DNA of 50,013 bases from an archaeon (GCA_027051165.1 JALTZZ010000081.1:1-50013); one strand, 5' to 3'. Positions 1 through 8,854 are shown, numbered from the stretch's first letter. Program-made: numbers and translations. Notes: generated by a model not told the origin, from the letters alone.

Positions 1-209
1 GTTATACAAGAGCAAGGGCAGAGCTTTTTATAGATAAGTGCGACGTCGGAATTGCTGAGAGAGCTGAAAGGTTAATAATTTTAATTTTTGGAACGCTACT
101 CGAAATCCTCGGCTTCAGCATTCTTTACTACACGGTTGTAGTTCTTGCGATACTCTCCCATTTAACGGCACTTCACAGAATTCTCTACACATACAAGAAG
201 CTTAAGTAG
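1..209 (+). CDS. Archaetidylinositol phosphate synthase-like CDP-alcohol phosphatidyltransferase, C-terminal end (partial)
   Basis: An open frame enters from the left edge (codons from base 3) and stops with TAG at 207-209, giving 68 residues. It starts YTRARAELF and continues with GIAERAERLIILIFG, followed by a hydrophobic helix and a basic tail ending YKKLK. The pattern of an RAR(A)E stretch, then G-x-AER-x-ER and a membrane helix, is what I expect at the C-terminal end of archaeal CDP-alcohol phosphatidyltransferases of the archaetidylinositol phosphate synthase type, which move an alcohol phosphate onto CDP-archaeol in the membrane. The catalytic DG-AR-G-D motif lies upstream of the window, so substrate specificity cannot be judged. 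A T-rich run follows the stop. Confidence 0.6.
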   Translation, partial: YTRARAELFIDKCDVGIAERAERLIILIFGTLLEILGFSILYYTVVVLAILSHLTALHRILYTYKKLK

Positions 210-314
210 TAGTTTTTTAACTTTAATATCCAAGAGTTTTTTCAATCTCTTCTTATTTATGAATCATAAAAAGGAAAAAAGAAACATTTCTACTTAAATT
301 TCAATTTTTTACGG

Positions 315-891
315 ATGGAGGCTCTTAAGAGGGAGATAAAGAAGTCCCTTGAGAGAGTCAACATAAAAGCTTTAATGGGAAGTTCTACAGAAGATTGTGA
401 TGAGACTCTTCGAGATAATATGCAGCGGCGAGCTTAATGGATGGCTTTCAAAATTTTCCATTCCTTTTGTCTTTAGGGATGAAAAGGTAAGCGAAGTATA
501 GATAGTTACGGGAAAAAGAAGAAAACTTGAGTTTGACGTTCCCATAAAGGGAACTTTTTATCCGTTCAACGTAATGGTGGATGGAGGGAGCTCGCTGGAC
601 ATAATAATGCCTTTCGGCAATTTTAAGAACGTGCTCCCGCTAATGATAGGTTTCAGCTGGAAGGATGAGGCGATGCACATAGCAAAAAGGCTGGGAATAA
701 TGACGCTTTACTTCTCTGCAATAGACAGGCTTTTGAGCGAGATGACGGGAAGAAAGTACAGGCACGAGGATGAGTGGAAGAGATTTAAGGAGATGCTGAA
801 TAAGGGAGAGATAACCGTGAAGGAGCTAAGGAAAAAGCTGAAGAAGGGCGAGTGGAGATTTATGTTTGAGGAGATGTTAATCAAATTATAA
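315..891 (+). pseudogene. Degraded gene of unknown function
   Basis: An ATG at 315 opens a 40-codon frame (MEALKREIKKSLERVN...) that dies at a TAA near 436. From ATG 400 another frame reads MRLFEIICSGELNGWL, meets an in-frame TAG at 499-501, and continues open (VTGKRRKLEFDVPIKG, MVDGGSSLDIIMPFG) to a TAA at 889-891. The good codon texture on both sides of the stop suggests one gene of about 185 residues broken by a frameshift and a nonsense mutation. I do not recognise the family. The intact part holds a glycine-rich VDGGSSLD segment and a basic, helical C-terminus. Its end overlaps the convergent restriction gene by six bases. Confidence 0.45.
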
Positions 892-2655
892 TAGTCTTTC
901 AGGAATATAAATCTTGAGAGCAAGATCCAACAGTTTTTTGTGTCTTTTCTCGAAAGAATCTTTGTCCCACTTATCATATTCCTCAAGCATGGCTGTAATG
1001 GCGAATGGATTTCGCTTTACTTCAAAATATTTCTCTTTTTTCTTTTTAAAGTCATAATTTGAGGCTCTTGAATTTCTGCGCTTATTGAGAAGTGCTAAGT
1101 TGCCAAGTTTATTGACAATTTCATTAATATCTTCTTCACTGAAAATTCTGAGCCATTCTCCTTGTGGTGAACGTGGAAGAATATGCTCTACAGTTATAGT
1201 ACTGATATTAGCATATCCTGGGAAGTGTTCTTCTTGCATTTCCATATCAAGCCGAAGAAGTACGTATTTTGCCATCTTTCCTCCTTTAAGAGAGTAAAAT
1301 TGAGGGTCATTGAGTTTTGATAGGAGTATGTTCCTCAGAGCATATCTATCAGTGAAATCAATTTTTCTCCTTTTCCTTCCTCGTCTAATCTCTTCTGAGT
1401 ATTCAAACATGCTAACTATGACATCTTCAGGTTTTTTTAGTTCTTTTATTAACTTTATTAGATTTATTGAGCTTGTAAGTCTTTCTGTAGCCGTGAAATC
1501 TGCACACCATTCTATGAAGAATTTTCTCTCAAGTCGAAATGCAAATTCATATAATGCATGCTCGTCTTTAAACTTTTTGTAAAAAAGCATTAATGGTGGA
1601 ACCCACTCGGAAAACGGTAAGAATCTGTTCATAAGATCCATTAAAGTCTGATAACTTACTTTTTCTTGTGGATTCAAGCTGTTTAGCTGAGGATCGAGAA
1701 TCTTATTCTTATAAATACGCCCATATTCTAAAACGGTATCAAAAAATTCGGCACCTTTCTGGATCTTGTTATTCTTAAAAAGCATTTCAAATTCATCTAC
1801 AAGTTCTCTTTTTGCCTTTTCTTCTGCGTATATCGTTCTTATATAGCTAATAATGCTTTCCAGTCTATCTCTACCAATGTCTTCCTCAATATCCCTCCAC
1901 TTCCTGAAATACTCTTCCCTCCTATCTTCGGGCACAAATTCCAAATTCATGCTTTTCAGAACATCGGCAGCCGATAAGGGAAGTCCACGTGTGTTGAGGA
2001 CATTGAAAAGTCTAAATGCCGAGCTTCGACTGTCAGTAATTATGCGTACAAGATATACCTTTGTAAGGAGATAATTCAAAAATTTCCTCAAATCTTTTTC
2101 ATTTAGTTTTTCTGCAAAATCTCTAAATGTCTTTATGGCTTCATAGAGATGGTATATTGGCGATTCTTTGTCTGGGCATGTTATCCTTTTTGAATTAAAA
2201 TCTTCTATAAATCTAACAGTTCCTTCATCCTCATAGATATACTTCTCGAAAATTGTCTCAAGATCTTTCCATACTCGAATTCTTTCTCGGGTAGGTATCC
2301 CACCAATCTCCGAACCTCTCTCAATCAAGTAGATTTTAATATCTTCTTTAATCTTTGGATCGTCTATGTAATCTCTGAAAACAGCCAATAAAATTAGCAA
2401 CGATGTTAATCTTTGTTGACCATCAATGATTTCATGTGTAATTCCATCTGCTCCTCTTTTCAGAATAATCGTTCCAAGAAAATAATTTTCCTCGCCACTT
2501 TCCATTGCATCTCTAATATCGTCCACAAGTGCTTGAAAATTCTCATCGTTCCAGCTAAATGGTCTCTGGTAGATGGGGATTTCAAAAAATCTATTCAGGA
2601 GAATATCTCTAATATTTCTCTCTTTTGCTTCTATTCTTGATTTCTCTTGTGACAT
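886..2655 (-). CDS. DUF262-DUF1524 (GmrSD-like) restriction/defence protein
   Basis: This 589-residue protein has the two-domain build of GmrSD-type (type IV) restriction enzymes. The N-terminal DUF262 domain shows the IPIYQRPFSW motif near residue 25 and the DGQQRLT nucleotide-sensing motif near residue 80. The middle is helical. The C-terminal DUF1524 domain carries an HNH-type nuclease core: VEHILPRSP near residue 490, then NKLGNLALLNKRRNSRASN. Known relatives (GmrSD, SspE, BrxU) use NTP-dependent cleavage against phage DNA with modified bases or sense phosphorothioate modification. No modification genes (dnd, ssp, brx) are visible here, so a stand-alone role is most likely. The start is about 45 bp from a relic IS end, which may have replaced its native promoter. 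Confidence 0.85.
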   Translation of the reverse strand: MSQEKSRIEAKERNIRDILLNRFFEIPIYQRPFSWNDENFQALVDDIRDAMESGEENYFLGTIILKRGADGITHEIIDGQQRLTSLLILLAVFRDYIDDPKIKEDIKIYLIERGSEIGGIPTRERIRVWKDLETIFEKYIYEDEGTVRFIEDFNSKRITCPDKESPIYHLYEAIKTFRDFAEKLNEKDLRKFLNYLLTKVYLVRIITDSRSSAFRLFNVLNTRGLPLSAADVLKSMNLEFVPEDRREEYFRKWRDIEEDIGRDRLESIISYIRTIYAEEKAKRELVDEFEMLFKNNKIQKGAEFFDTVLEYGRIYKNKILDPQLNSLNPQEKVSYQTLMDLMNRFLPFSEWVPPLMLFYKKFKDEHALYEFAFRLERKFFIEWCADFTATERLTSSINLIKLIKELKKPEDVIVSMFEYSEEIRRGRKRRKIDFTDRYALRNILLSKLNDPQFYSLKGGKMAKYVLLRLDMEMQEEHFPGYANISTITVEHILPRSPQGEWLRIFSEEDINEIVNKLGNLALLNKRRNSRASNYDFKKKKEKYFEVKRNPFAITAMLEEYDKWDKDSFEKRHKKLLDLALKIYIPERLL

Positions 2656-2702
2656 ATATATCTATTAATTAGTAATTAAATAAAAATTTTATCTGAGAGA
2701 GT

Positions 2703-2980
2703 GGTTTGTTGAGAAATCAAGATTTTGACACAAACATACACATAGATATTATGCCAGCTTGCAGAGCGGCGAGCTGGCGAGACAAAGATTTTAACTCTCA
2801 TATAGACCTTTAAGTTATAGGCGACGAGGAAGAGGAGGAAATCCTTTTCAGCATGCTTCCAGCATCTTGATCTTTTGCCGAATTTCCTCTTTAAGGCGCT
2901 AAATACACCTTCGCCAACGCCTCTCTGCCTGTATTTCTTTTCATCGAAGGGGGTAGAGTCTCTTGGGATAAGAAGTCTTT
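2703..2980 (-). mobile_element. Fragment of a DDE insertion sequence (transposase C-terminus plus one terminal repeat)
   Basis: On the minus strand about 2990-2790 encodes a transposase tail: FDEKKYRQRGVGEGVFSAL, then KRKFGKRSRCWKHAEK and LLFLVAYNLKVYM. The conserved Glu of GVGEGVFSALKRKFG matches the last catalytic acid of the IS5-like DDE group. Near 2703 the sequence reads GGTTTGTTGAGAAATCA, almost identical to the terminal repeats of the small element at 37,450-37,628, so the outer IS end is probably at or next to 2703. The rest of the transposase is missing: at about 2981 the sequence passes into another IS. The reading frame runs through the terminal repeat without a stop, so the native stop is lost. 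Confidence 0.65.
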
Positions 2981-4115
2981 TAACCCCCCTGTGGGATGAG
3001 TGATGCAGGGGGTTAGTTTTTCTATAAAAACTAATTTTCCAAGAGAAACTATTCATTCTTATAAAAGGACATTTGCATTAGAAACAAAGCAAAATTTTCC
3101 AGACGAAGCGCAGAAAGATTTATATAGAAGAAGGGGTATTAACCTCTTCTCCGGTGAAAGACATGAAACATCCCCTAATTCCATATTTAGCTCATCCTAC
3201 GTGGATAATCTTCAAACAAATCTTTTTGACAGAAGAGTTGTAAAGAAAGAGCTGGCTAAAGCTGGGATAAAACCTGAAGATGATGCTTAGAGTAACGATA
3301 ACAGCGATATTCTTTGAGAGAAGCATAACTGATAGAGGAGCTTAAAAGGGAATGAAGAGCTCAGATTAGAGCTGCAGAGATTCCATCTGCAGATGAGATA
3401 TACAGCTTCCTCAGCAAATTTAACGGAGATCAGTTCATAAAGCTTTTATCAGTTATAAACAGGTTTATTAAGAGGAGCTCGGTAAAGCTCCTCGATACTA
3501 CCGATGTAAAGCTGTTCAGAGAGCAAAAAATATAAATGGGGCTACGCTTTAGGCAAGGGGTTCTATAAAGGCTACAAGCTCGCTTTAGTCGTGGAGTGTT
3601 ATTCTTTAAAGCCCATAGGGATTTATCTATACGAAAGCTCGTCAAACGACTCCAAGCTCTTCCTTAAAATCACTGAAGACCTTAAGAGAAGGAGAGTTTT
3701 GAGAAAAGGAGACAGAATAATAGCTGATAAGAGTTTCTGTGCTCAAGAAAACTACTGGATTATGTGGTATAAAATTCTCCCTTTCATATTCCCGAGGAAG
3801 AATCTTAACGTTAAAAGGATTAAGGGGAGATTTACTTACCCCCTTAAATCCCTTAAGGATAAAGAGACTTTATGATAGATTCTTTTCCTCTTTCAAGAGC
3901 TTCTTGAGCTCTTGGAAGGAATTTAAGGCTGTCAGAAGCGTTATCGAAGATATGTTCAAGATTCTCAAACTCCTTAAGGAGTCTGCACAGATATTCTAAA
4001 CGTTCTGTTGCAAAGTTCATAGCTTTATGCGTCCTTTTATTAGGCATATCTATGGGATTTAATAAAAAGGAGAAGCTCCAAGCCTTTGCTGAGTCATGAC
4101 TCAGCAAGAGGGTTA
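2981..4115 (+). mobile_element. Degenerate insertion sequence, copy 1
   Basis: The left end at 2981 reads TAACCCCCCTG and the right end, read inwards from 4115, reads TAACCCTCTTG, an imperfect 11-bp terminal inverted repeat. Both ends can also fold on themselves: the left end returns as CAGGGGGTTA at 3007-3016, and the right end holds a perfect 22-bp palindrome at 4086-4107 (core GCTGAGTCATGACTCAGC). The body encodes a broken DDE transposase. A shorter, closely similar copy lies at 33,266-34,111. I see no clear target duplication. The insertion separates a relic IS on the left from a nucleotidyltransferase scrap on the right. Confidence 0.7.
3163..4099 (+). pseudogene. Broken DDE transposase (IS copy 1)
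   Basis: The N-terminus begins at ATG 3163 (MKHPLIPYLAHPTWIIF). The frame is then lost and regained several times: near 3235, at a TAG near 3288, in the 3330-3380 stretch, near 3530 (an extra A against copy 2), and again after 3860. Conserved pieces are LLDTTDVKLF, which supplies the first Asp, an ADKSFCAQENYW segment with the second Asp, and AVRSVIEDMFKIL with the Glu. These give an IS4/IS5-superfamily DDE triad. The TGA stop at 4097-4099 sits at the centre of the terminal palindrome. The protein cannot be made intact, so this copy is dead unless complemented. Confidence 0.75.
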
Positions 4116-4211
4116 TTAGAATATCTATATCACTATCTTTTCTCACCTCTTTCCTTGCAATCTTATTTTTTCATCAAGCTCCTTGAGTATCCCTTCTCTG
4201 AATTTCTTATA
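4114..4211 (-). pseudogene. Scrap of a minimal nucleotidyltransferase (MNT-like) gene
   Basis: On the minus strand one frame reads KKFREGILKELDEKI and, one frame over, ARKEVRKDSDIDILI. The RKDSDIDILI string is the hallmark of the DxD metal-binding strand of MNT-type nucleotidyltransferases, usually preceded by GSRARGE, here reduced to ARKE. The coding signal stops exactly at the right end of IS copy 1, so the gene was apparently cut by that insertion and then decayed by a frameshift and an internal deletion. MNT genes are usually paired with a HEPN partner, and none is visible. Confidence 0.4.
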
Positions 4212-4359
4212 AAAATTGTTAATTAAGCACAGGAGGCTGTAAAAAATCAAAAAAGAGCATTTATTAGCGATTTGCATGCTTCTGAAGGAAGCTTCTCAGC
4301 ACCAAACGTTAAATTTGCTGACGGTCATAATCTCTCCTCCCCTGAGGGGGGTGGTAAAT

Positions 4360-5424
4360 TTGCACTACCATTTGATACTAACATACAGATGCAACCTTAA
4401 GTGCAGATACTGCGGTGGAACAAGAGACGTTGAGCCCAAAGATTTAGCCTACAGCATAGAGGATTTAAAAAATTTCATTGAAAAAGATAGAAATCCGGTA
4501 ATAGCATTCTACGGCGGTGAGCCTTTGCTGAGAATTGATCTTATAGAGGAGATAATGGACAGTATAGAGGCTATATATGTTCTTCAGACAAATGGCATTC
4601 TCCTTCATAAGCTCGATGAAGAGTATCTGAGGAGGTTTCACACAATACTCGTATCTATAGACGGCGTGGAAGAAGTAACAGATGCACATAGAGGAAGAGG
4701 AGTTTATAGGAAGGTTGTGGAGAATGTAAGGAAGATAAGAGAAAGGGGCTTTTCTGGAGATTTAATAGCAAGAATGACTATATCATGGGACAACGATATA
4801 TATAGAGATGTTTTCCATTTGATAAATTTAAAACTTTTTGATCATATTCATTGGCAGCTTGATTTTGACATGTTTTGGGAAGAAAAAGAAGAAATTAAAG
4901 AATTTTTAGAAGAATATAAGAGAGGTGTTGAAGAACTCGTGGAGATGTGGATTGAGGAGATGAAGAATGGCAAGGTTTTGGGATTGGTTCCCTTTATCGG
5001 TGTTGTCAATACACTGCTTAAGAAAAGTCCAAAGCCTTATCTAAAATGCGGCTCAGGTATAGACTTCTTTGCAATCTCAACAAACGGTGAAATAGCGATT
5101 TGTCCGGTTATAACGGAATACGACTTCGCAAAGGTCGGGGATATCTTCACCTGCACGCCAGATAGCATAAAAAGAGTTCATGTAGGCGAACCATGCACAT
5201 CTTGCTTCGACTATCCCATATGCGGTGGGAGATGTTTGTTCTTAAACATAGTTAAGAGCTGGCTGGGCAGAAACTATGCACTTATATGCGATACCGTGCA
5301 CAGCCTGATATCAAATCTTAGAAGAGTTCTTCCAGAGATAAAAAAGCTTATAAATAATGGTATTATAAGTGAAAAGATGTTTGAATATCCAGAGATAAAC
5401 AATGGATGCGAAATTATACCTTAA
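4360..5424 (+). CDS. Radical SAM protein with C-terminal Cys cluster, AF0577-like (putative peptide-modifying)
   Basis: The radical SAM signature RCNLKCRYC (C-x3-C-x2-C) lies about 10-17 residues from the start and binds the 4Fe-4S/SAM cluster. FYGGEPLLR and QTNGILL follow, typical of anaerobic-maturase-like radical SAM enzymes. The C-terminal third carries a SPASM-like cysteine set (GEPCTSCFDYPICGGRC plus upstream ICPV and a later C). Length and layout fit the AF0577 family, annotated as putative peptide modification enzymes. The frame is open from 4276, but I prefer TTG 4360: family members begin directly with HYHLIL before the Cys motif, and a GGGGGTGG Shine-Dalgarno lies five bases upstream. 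No precursor peptide gene is evident next to it. The end overlaps convergent hypF by four bases. Confidence 0.75.
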   Translation: MHYHLILTYRCNLKCRYCGGTRDVEPKDLAYSIEDLKNFIEKDRNPVIAFYGGEPLLRIDLIEEIMDSIEAIYVLQTNGILLHKLDEEYLRRFHTILVSIDGVEEVTDAHRGRGVYRKVVENVRKIRERGFSGDLIARMTISWDNDIYRDVFHLINLKLFDHIHWQLDFDMFWEEKEEIKEFLEEYKRGVEELVEMWIEEMKNGKVLGLVPFIGVVNTLLKKSPKPYLKCGSGIDFFAISTNGEIAICPVITEYDFAKVGDIFTCTPDSIKRVHVGEPCTSCFDYPICGGRCLFLNIVKSWLGRNYALICDTVHSLISNLRRVLPEIKKLINNGIISEKMFEYPEINNGCEIIP

Positions 5425-7664
5425 AACAGGTTATAAACTGCAAATGCAGCCTGACCAAGGCTTATGCCTCCGTCTCCACATGGAACACTGCTGTTTATAT
5501 AAAATCTGCATCCTCTCCTTTCAACATAGCTCTTTATAAACGCTACAATTTCGTTGTTGTATGCTACACCTCCGCTTATCCCAACGTTCCTTATACCGTA
5601 TTCTTCCGCAGCCCTCAACGCAACCTTTGCCAACGCAAGTGCAATAGCCCTTTCTGCAGACATTGCTATATCAGCCTTTTTATATTTATCCCTATTTTCG
5701 TATATCCACCTCAGCATTTCTGTAGTCCTTATAGTCCTATCCTCTAATTCTACTGGGATGTTGATGCAAGCCTTGCCCCTTCTTGCAAAGGCTTCAAGCT
5801 TTATTGCTGGTTCTCCTTCATACGTCCTTTTTTCACAAACATCAAGCAGATATGCAACAGCATCAAGCACCCTTCCGCAGCTGCTCGTTTCTATAACATT
5901 TAAATTACTATTTAGTTGTTTTTCAATAATATCTTTATCGAAATTTCTCAGCACATCCTCGGGAACTTCTCCATAGGCTTTTTTAAGAACTCCAGCGACA
6001 AACCTCTCCGGGAACTCAACAGCCTTCTCTCCACCAGCTAAGGGCTGGTATTCAAGGTGTGCAAATCTTTCGTTTATGTGCTCCTTTGGGGAGCATACAA
6101 GAATCTCTCCTCCCCATATTTTTGAATCATATCCGTAGCCAACGCTGTCTGCAGCTATTACGATAGCCTCCTCAATCCTCTTTTCTGCAATAAGGCTGTA
6201 TGCATGTGCAAAATGGTGCTGAACTTCGAGCATCGTATCACTATACTTCCGTGCAATTTCTCTGCTTGCATAAAGCGGATGCATATCAACTACAACAGCA
6301 GAGAACTCCTTTACTCTCAGCATTTTTGCAAGTCTATCCACAGAATCTTCTAAGAATCTTAGAGTTTTTATATTTGAAAGGTTTCCTATATGCTGTGTTA
6401 AATAGGCTTTTCTCCCCTTTAAAATACATGCAGTTGTATTTTCTTGTGCACCAAGTGCTAATATTGCTTTATTTTTTTCATAAAAGTCTTCACGGAGCTC
6501 GATCGGAAGAGGGACGTATCCTCTCGATCTCCTTATAAATACAGGATTTTTAGCTACAACTTTAACAACGGAGTCGTCTACTCTGTTTACTATCCTTCTG
6601 TTGTGAACGAGGGAGTAGTCTTGAAACGATGATTTTAAAACTTCCTCTCTATCAATTATCATTGGTTCTCCAGCTGCGTTCATTGATGTAAGGACTATGG
6701 CGTAAGTTTTTAGATATTTAAAAAGTATATAATGAGTGCCACTGTATGGAAGCATTATTCCAACACTGTCGAGACCCGGTGCTACATTTTCTGCAACAGT
6801 TCCTCTGCTTTTTGAAACGAGGATTGGTCTTGAAAAGCTTTTTAAAATTTCTATCTCTTTTCTGCTTAAATATGCTGTTTTCTTGGCGGCATTTAAATCT
6901 CTCACCATTATTGCAAACGGCTTGTATCTTCTCTTTATCCTTTTTCTAAGCTCTTCAATAGCACTGAAGTTTCTCGCATCGCAAGCTAAGTGCGTTCCTC
7001 CCACACCCATTATTGCGACAATATATCCCTCATCTATAAGCCTTGCACATTCCTCTAAGGGATTTTCCACGCATATCTTTGTTAAACCTCTGTATAGCTC
7101 GTATTTTGGTCCGCAGTCTGCACAAGCTATTGGTTCTGCATGATATCTTCTGTTTAGAGGATCCCTATATTCCTCGCTGCATCTTTCGCACATCTTAAAT
7201 TCCTTCATCGAGGTTTTGCTTCTATCGTAGGGCATGTCTTCTATTATGCTGAATCTTGCACCGCAATCTGTGCACACTGTAAAAGGATATAGGAACCTTC
7301 TGTTTTTTGGGTCAAAAATCTCTTTTAAACACTCATCGCATATTGAAATATCCGGTGGTATAATTGATTCTTCAAAATTTGTGCTTTCTTCACTTTTTAA
7401 TATATAAAAATCATCGTAATATTTGTCGCTGTCAATCTCTTCAACTTTAATGGACTCTATTTTTGATAGAGGTGGGGAATTATTTTTTAAGGCATCAACA
7501 AACATTTTAAGCTTTTCACCGCTGCATTCCGCTACTATTTCAACGCAATCTCCAAAGTTCCTTACGTATCCTTTTATCCCCATCTTCTTTGCAGTTCTAT
7601 ATACAAAGGGTCTGAATCCAACCGCCTGAACAACTCCTCTAACAACTATTCTAATAAGGGTCAT
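5421..7664 (-). CDS. hypF: Carbamoyltransferase HypF, [NiFe]-hydrogenase maturation
   Basis: HypF makes carbamoyl-adenylate from carbamoyl phosphate and ATP and hands the carbamoyl group to HypE, the source of the CN ligands of [NiFe] hydrogenases. All four parts are present in 747 residues. The acylphosphatase domain covers residues 1-90 (RGVVQAVGFRPFVYR). Two zinc fingers follow at about 108-185 (CDECL, CTDCG, CERC, CADCG). A YrdC-like domain lies at 200-385. The Kae1-like carbamoyltransferase domain has VQHHFAHAYS and the GGVAYNNEI loop. Its start overlaps the stop of the GTPase upstream by four bases, so it is the last gene of a four-gene operon beginning at spoVG. No other hyp gene is in the window. 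Confidence 0.95.
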   Translation of the reverse strand: MTLIRIVVRGVVQAVGFRPFVYRTAKKMGIKGYVRNFGDCVEIVAECSGEKLKMFVDALKNNSPPLSKIESIKVEEIDSDKYYDDFYILKSEESTNFEESIIPPDISICDECLKEIFDPKNRRFLYPFTVCTDCGARFSIIEDMPYDRSKTSMKEFKMCERCSEEYRDPLNRRYHAEPIACADCGPKYELYRGLTKICVENPLEECARLIDEGYIVAIMGVGGTHLACDARNFSAIEELRKRIKRRYKPFAIMVRDLNAAKKTAYLSRKEIEILKSFSRPILVSKSRGTVAENVAPGLDSVGIMLPYSGTHYILFKYLKTYAIVLTSMNAAGEPMIIDREEVLKSSFQDYSLVHNRRIVNRVDDSVVKVVAKNPVFIRRSRGYVPLPIELREDFYEKNKAILALGAQENTTACILKGRKAYLTQHIGNLSNIKTLRFLEDSVDRLAKMLRVKEFSAVVVDMHPLYASREIARKYSDTMLEVQHHFAHAYSLIAEKRIEEAIVIAADSVGYGYDSKIWGGEILVCSPKEHINERFAHLEYQPLAGGEKAVEFPERFVAGVLKKAYGEVPEDVLRNFDKDIIEKQLNSNLNVIETSSCGRVLDAVAYLLDVCEKRTYEGEPAIKLEAFARRGKACINIPVELEDRTIRTTEMLRWIYENRDKYKKADIAMSAERAIALALAKVALRAAEEYGIRNVGISGGVAYNNEIVAFIKSYVERRGCRFYINSSVPCGDGGISLGQAAFAVYNLF

Positions 7665-8851
7665 TTTTTAAACTGTATTTTTACTATGCTTCCATCCTTT
7701 AGCGGTTCGTCGCTTGGAAGCTTCTTCTTGGTTAATGCATCTATAGCTGCTATAAATCCTTTGCCTATATCGCTATGTATCTTAAAGGCTAAATCCCTCG
7801 CTGTAGAGTCGCTGTCCATTAAAAATGCATCTGGCAAAACGTTCCCATCCTTATCCGTAAACTTGTTTTCGTCCTCAACTGGATAAACAACTATCTTCTT
7901 TAAAATTTTAAAGACTGCAGTATCTATACACTCCTGCACACCCGTAGACCCATATTTTTTCAAAACACCTTCTATTATCTCAAGAGCTTTCTTTTCCTTG
8001 CTGTTGAGCTTCGTCTCGTCAACTATCTCAAATCTGCTATCGCCGGGTATATACTTTATTGCTCCTCTGTTGCTAAGCTTTTTAAGCACGAGCTCAGCCA
8101 TGGCACTTGTAGGGATAACGTTTTCATATTTTTCTTTTAATCTATCTACATTCTTCTTAGTTCCATCTATATCAATCTTATTTGCAGCAATAATTATAGG
8201 TTTTGATATTTTTCTTAATGCTCTTGTAAAGCTGAATAGGTCTTCTTTGCTCCAGCTATAAACATCTGAATTAAGTCCACTTGCGTGGAGTGCAAGTGTA
8301 ACATCTCTTTCTTTAAATCCAAGTCCAGAGAAGTGCTCGGCAAAATACTTTACAAAATCTTTTCCCTCACTCTTCACCCTTCTCACGAGCTTGTCCCAGT
8401 GCCTCTCGAATATCTTGTAGAACCACATCTCAATCTCATCTTCCAAGAATTTGGCATCCTCCAATACATCGTGCTTAAACAATCCTACAAAGTTTCCTTC
8501 GCTATCCGTAGCTCCGCTTGCATCTAAGACGTGTATCAGCACGTTTGCCTGCCTTAAATCGTCTAAAAACTTATTCCCAAGTCCTCTTCCTTCGTGTGCT
8601 TTTGGAACCAAGCCAGCAACGTCTATAACCTCCACCGGTATAAATCTGTAGCCGTCTATACAGAAGCCCTGCCTTGGTTTGCACCTTAATCCGAGCTTCG
8701 AGCACATGCACCTCGTTTTAACGTATGCAACACCTTTATTTGCCTCTATTGTTGTAAAGGGATAGTTTGCAACCTGTGCGTTTGCCAAGGTTAGCGCATT
8801 AAAAAAAGTGCTTTTACCAGCATTCGGCTTGCCAACGATTCCTATAAGCAT
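7661..8851 (-). CDS. Obg-family GTPase of the Ygr210 type with TGS domain
   Basis: This 396-residue protein has the P-loop GKPNAGKST at residues 7-15, a DVAGLVPKAHEGRG switch II (G3) and NKID (G4). The G4 motif is the standard guanine-specific form, unlike the NxxE of YchF, which places it with the Ygr210 subfamily of archaea and fungi. A cysteine cluster (CMCSKLGLRC) lies before switch II, and a TGS domain closes the protein (KKKLPSDEPLKDGSIVKIQF). Relatives are thought to act on ribosomes, but no precise role is known. The gene lies three bases after the DHH gene and overlaps hypF by four. Confidence 0.85.
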   Translation of the reverse strand: MLIGIVGKPNAGKSTFFNALTLANAQVANYPFTTIEANKGVAYVKTRCMCSKLGLRCKPRQGFCIDGYRFIPVEVIDVAGLVPKAHEGRGLGNKFLDDLRQANVLIHVLDASGATDSEGNFVGLFKHDVLEDAKFLEDEIEMWFYKIFERHWDKLVRRVKSEGKDFVKYFAEHFSGLGFKERDVTLALHASGLNSDVYSWSKEDLFSFTRALRKISKPIIIAANKIDIDGTKKNVDRLKEKYENVIPTSAMAELVLKKLSNRGAIKYIPGDSRFEIVDETKLNSKEKKALEIIEGVLKKYGSTGVQECIDTAVFKILKKIVVYPVEDENKFTDKDGNVLPDAFLMDSDSTARDLAFKIHSDIGKGFIAAIDALTKKKLPSDEPLKDGSIVKIQFKK

Positions 8852-8854
8852 GTT

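Noticed and set aside
499-501. In-frame TAG read as pyrrolysine
   Set aside because: The same gene also has a frameshift, and no pyl genes or PYLIS-like context are visible, so decay is the simpler explanation.
2752-2779. GCCAGCT...AGCTGGC inverted repeat as a regulatory site
   Set aside because: It lies inside the IS fragment, away from any intact gene start, and probably belongs to the element's end.
3000-3290. Independent small gene (MMQGVSFSIKTN...)
   Set aside because: Its end (KKELAKAGIKPEDDA) is part of the broken transposase of IS copy 1 and its start lies in the IS terminal repeat.
4276-4359. N-terminal extension of the radical SAM protein from ATG 4276
   Set aside because: The extra 28 residues do not resemble the family, and a good ribosome site sits just before TTG 4360.
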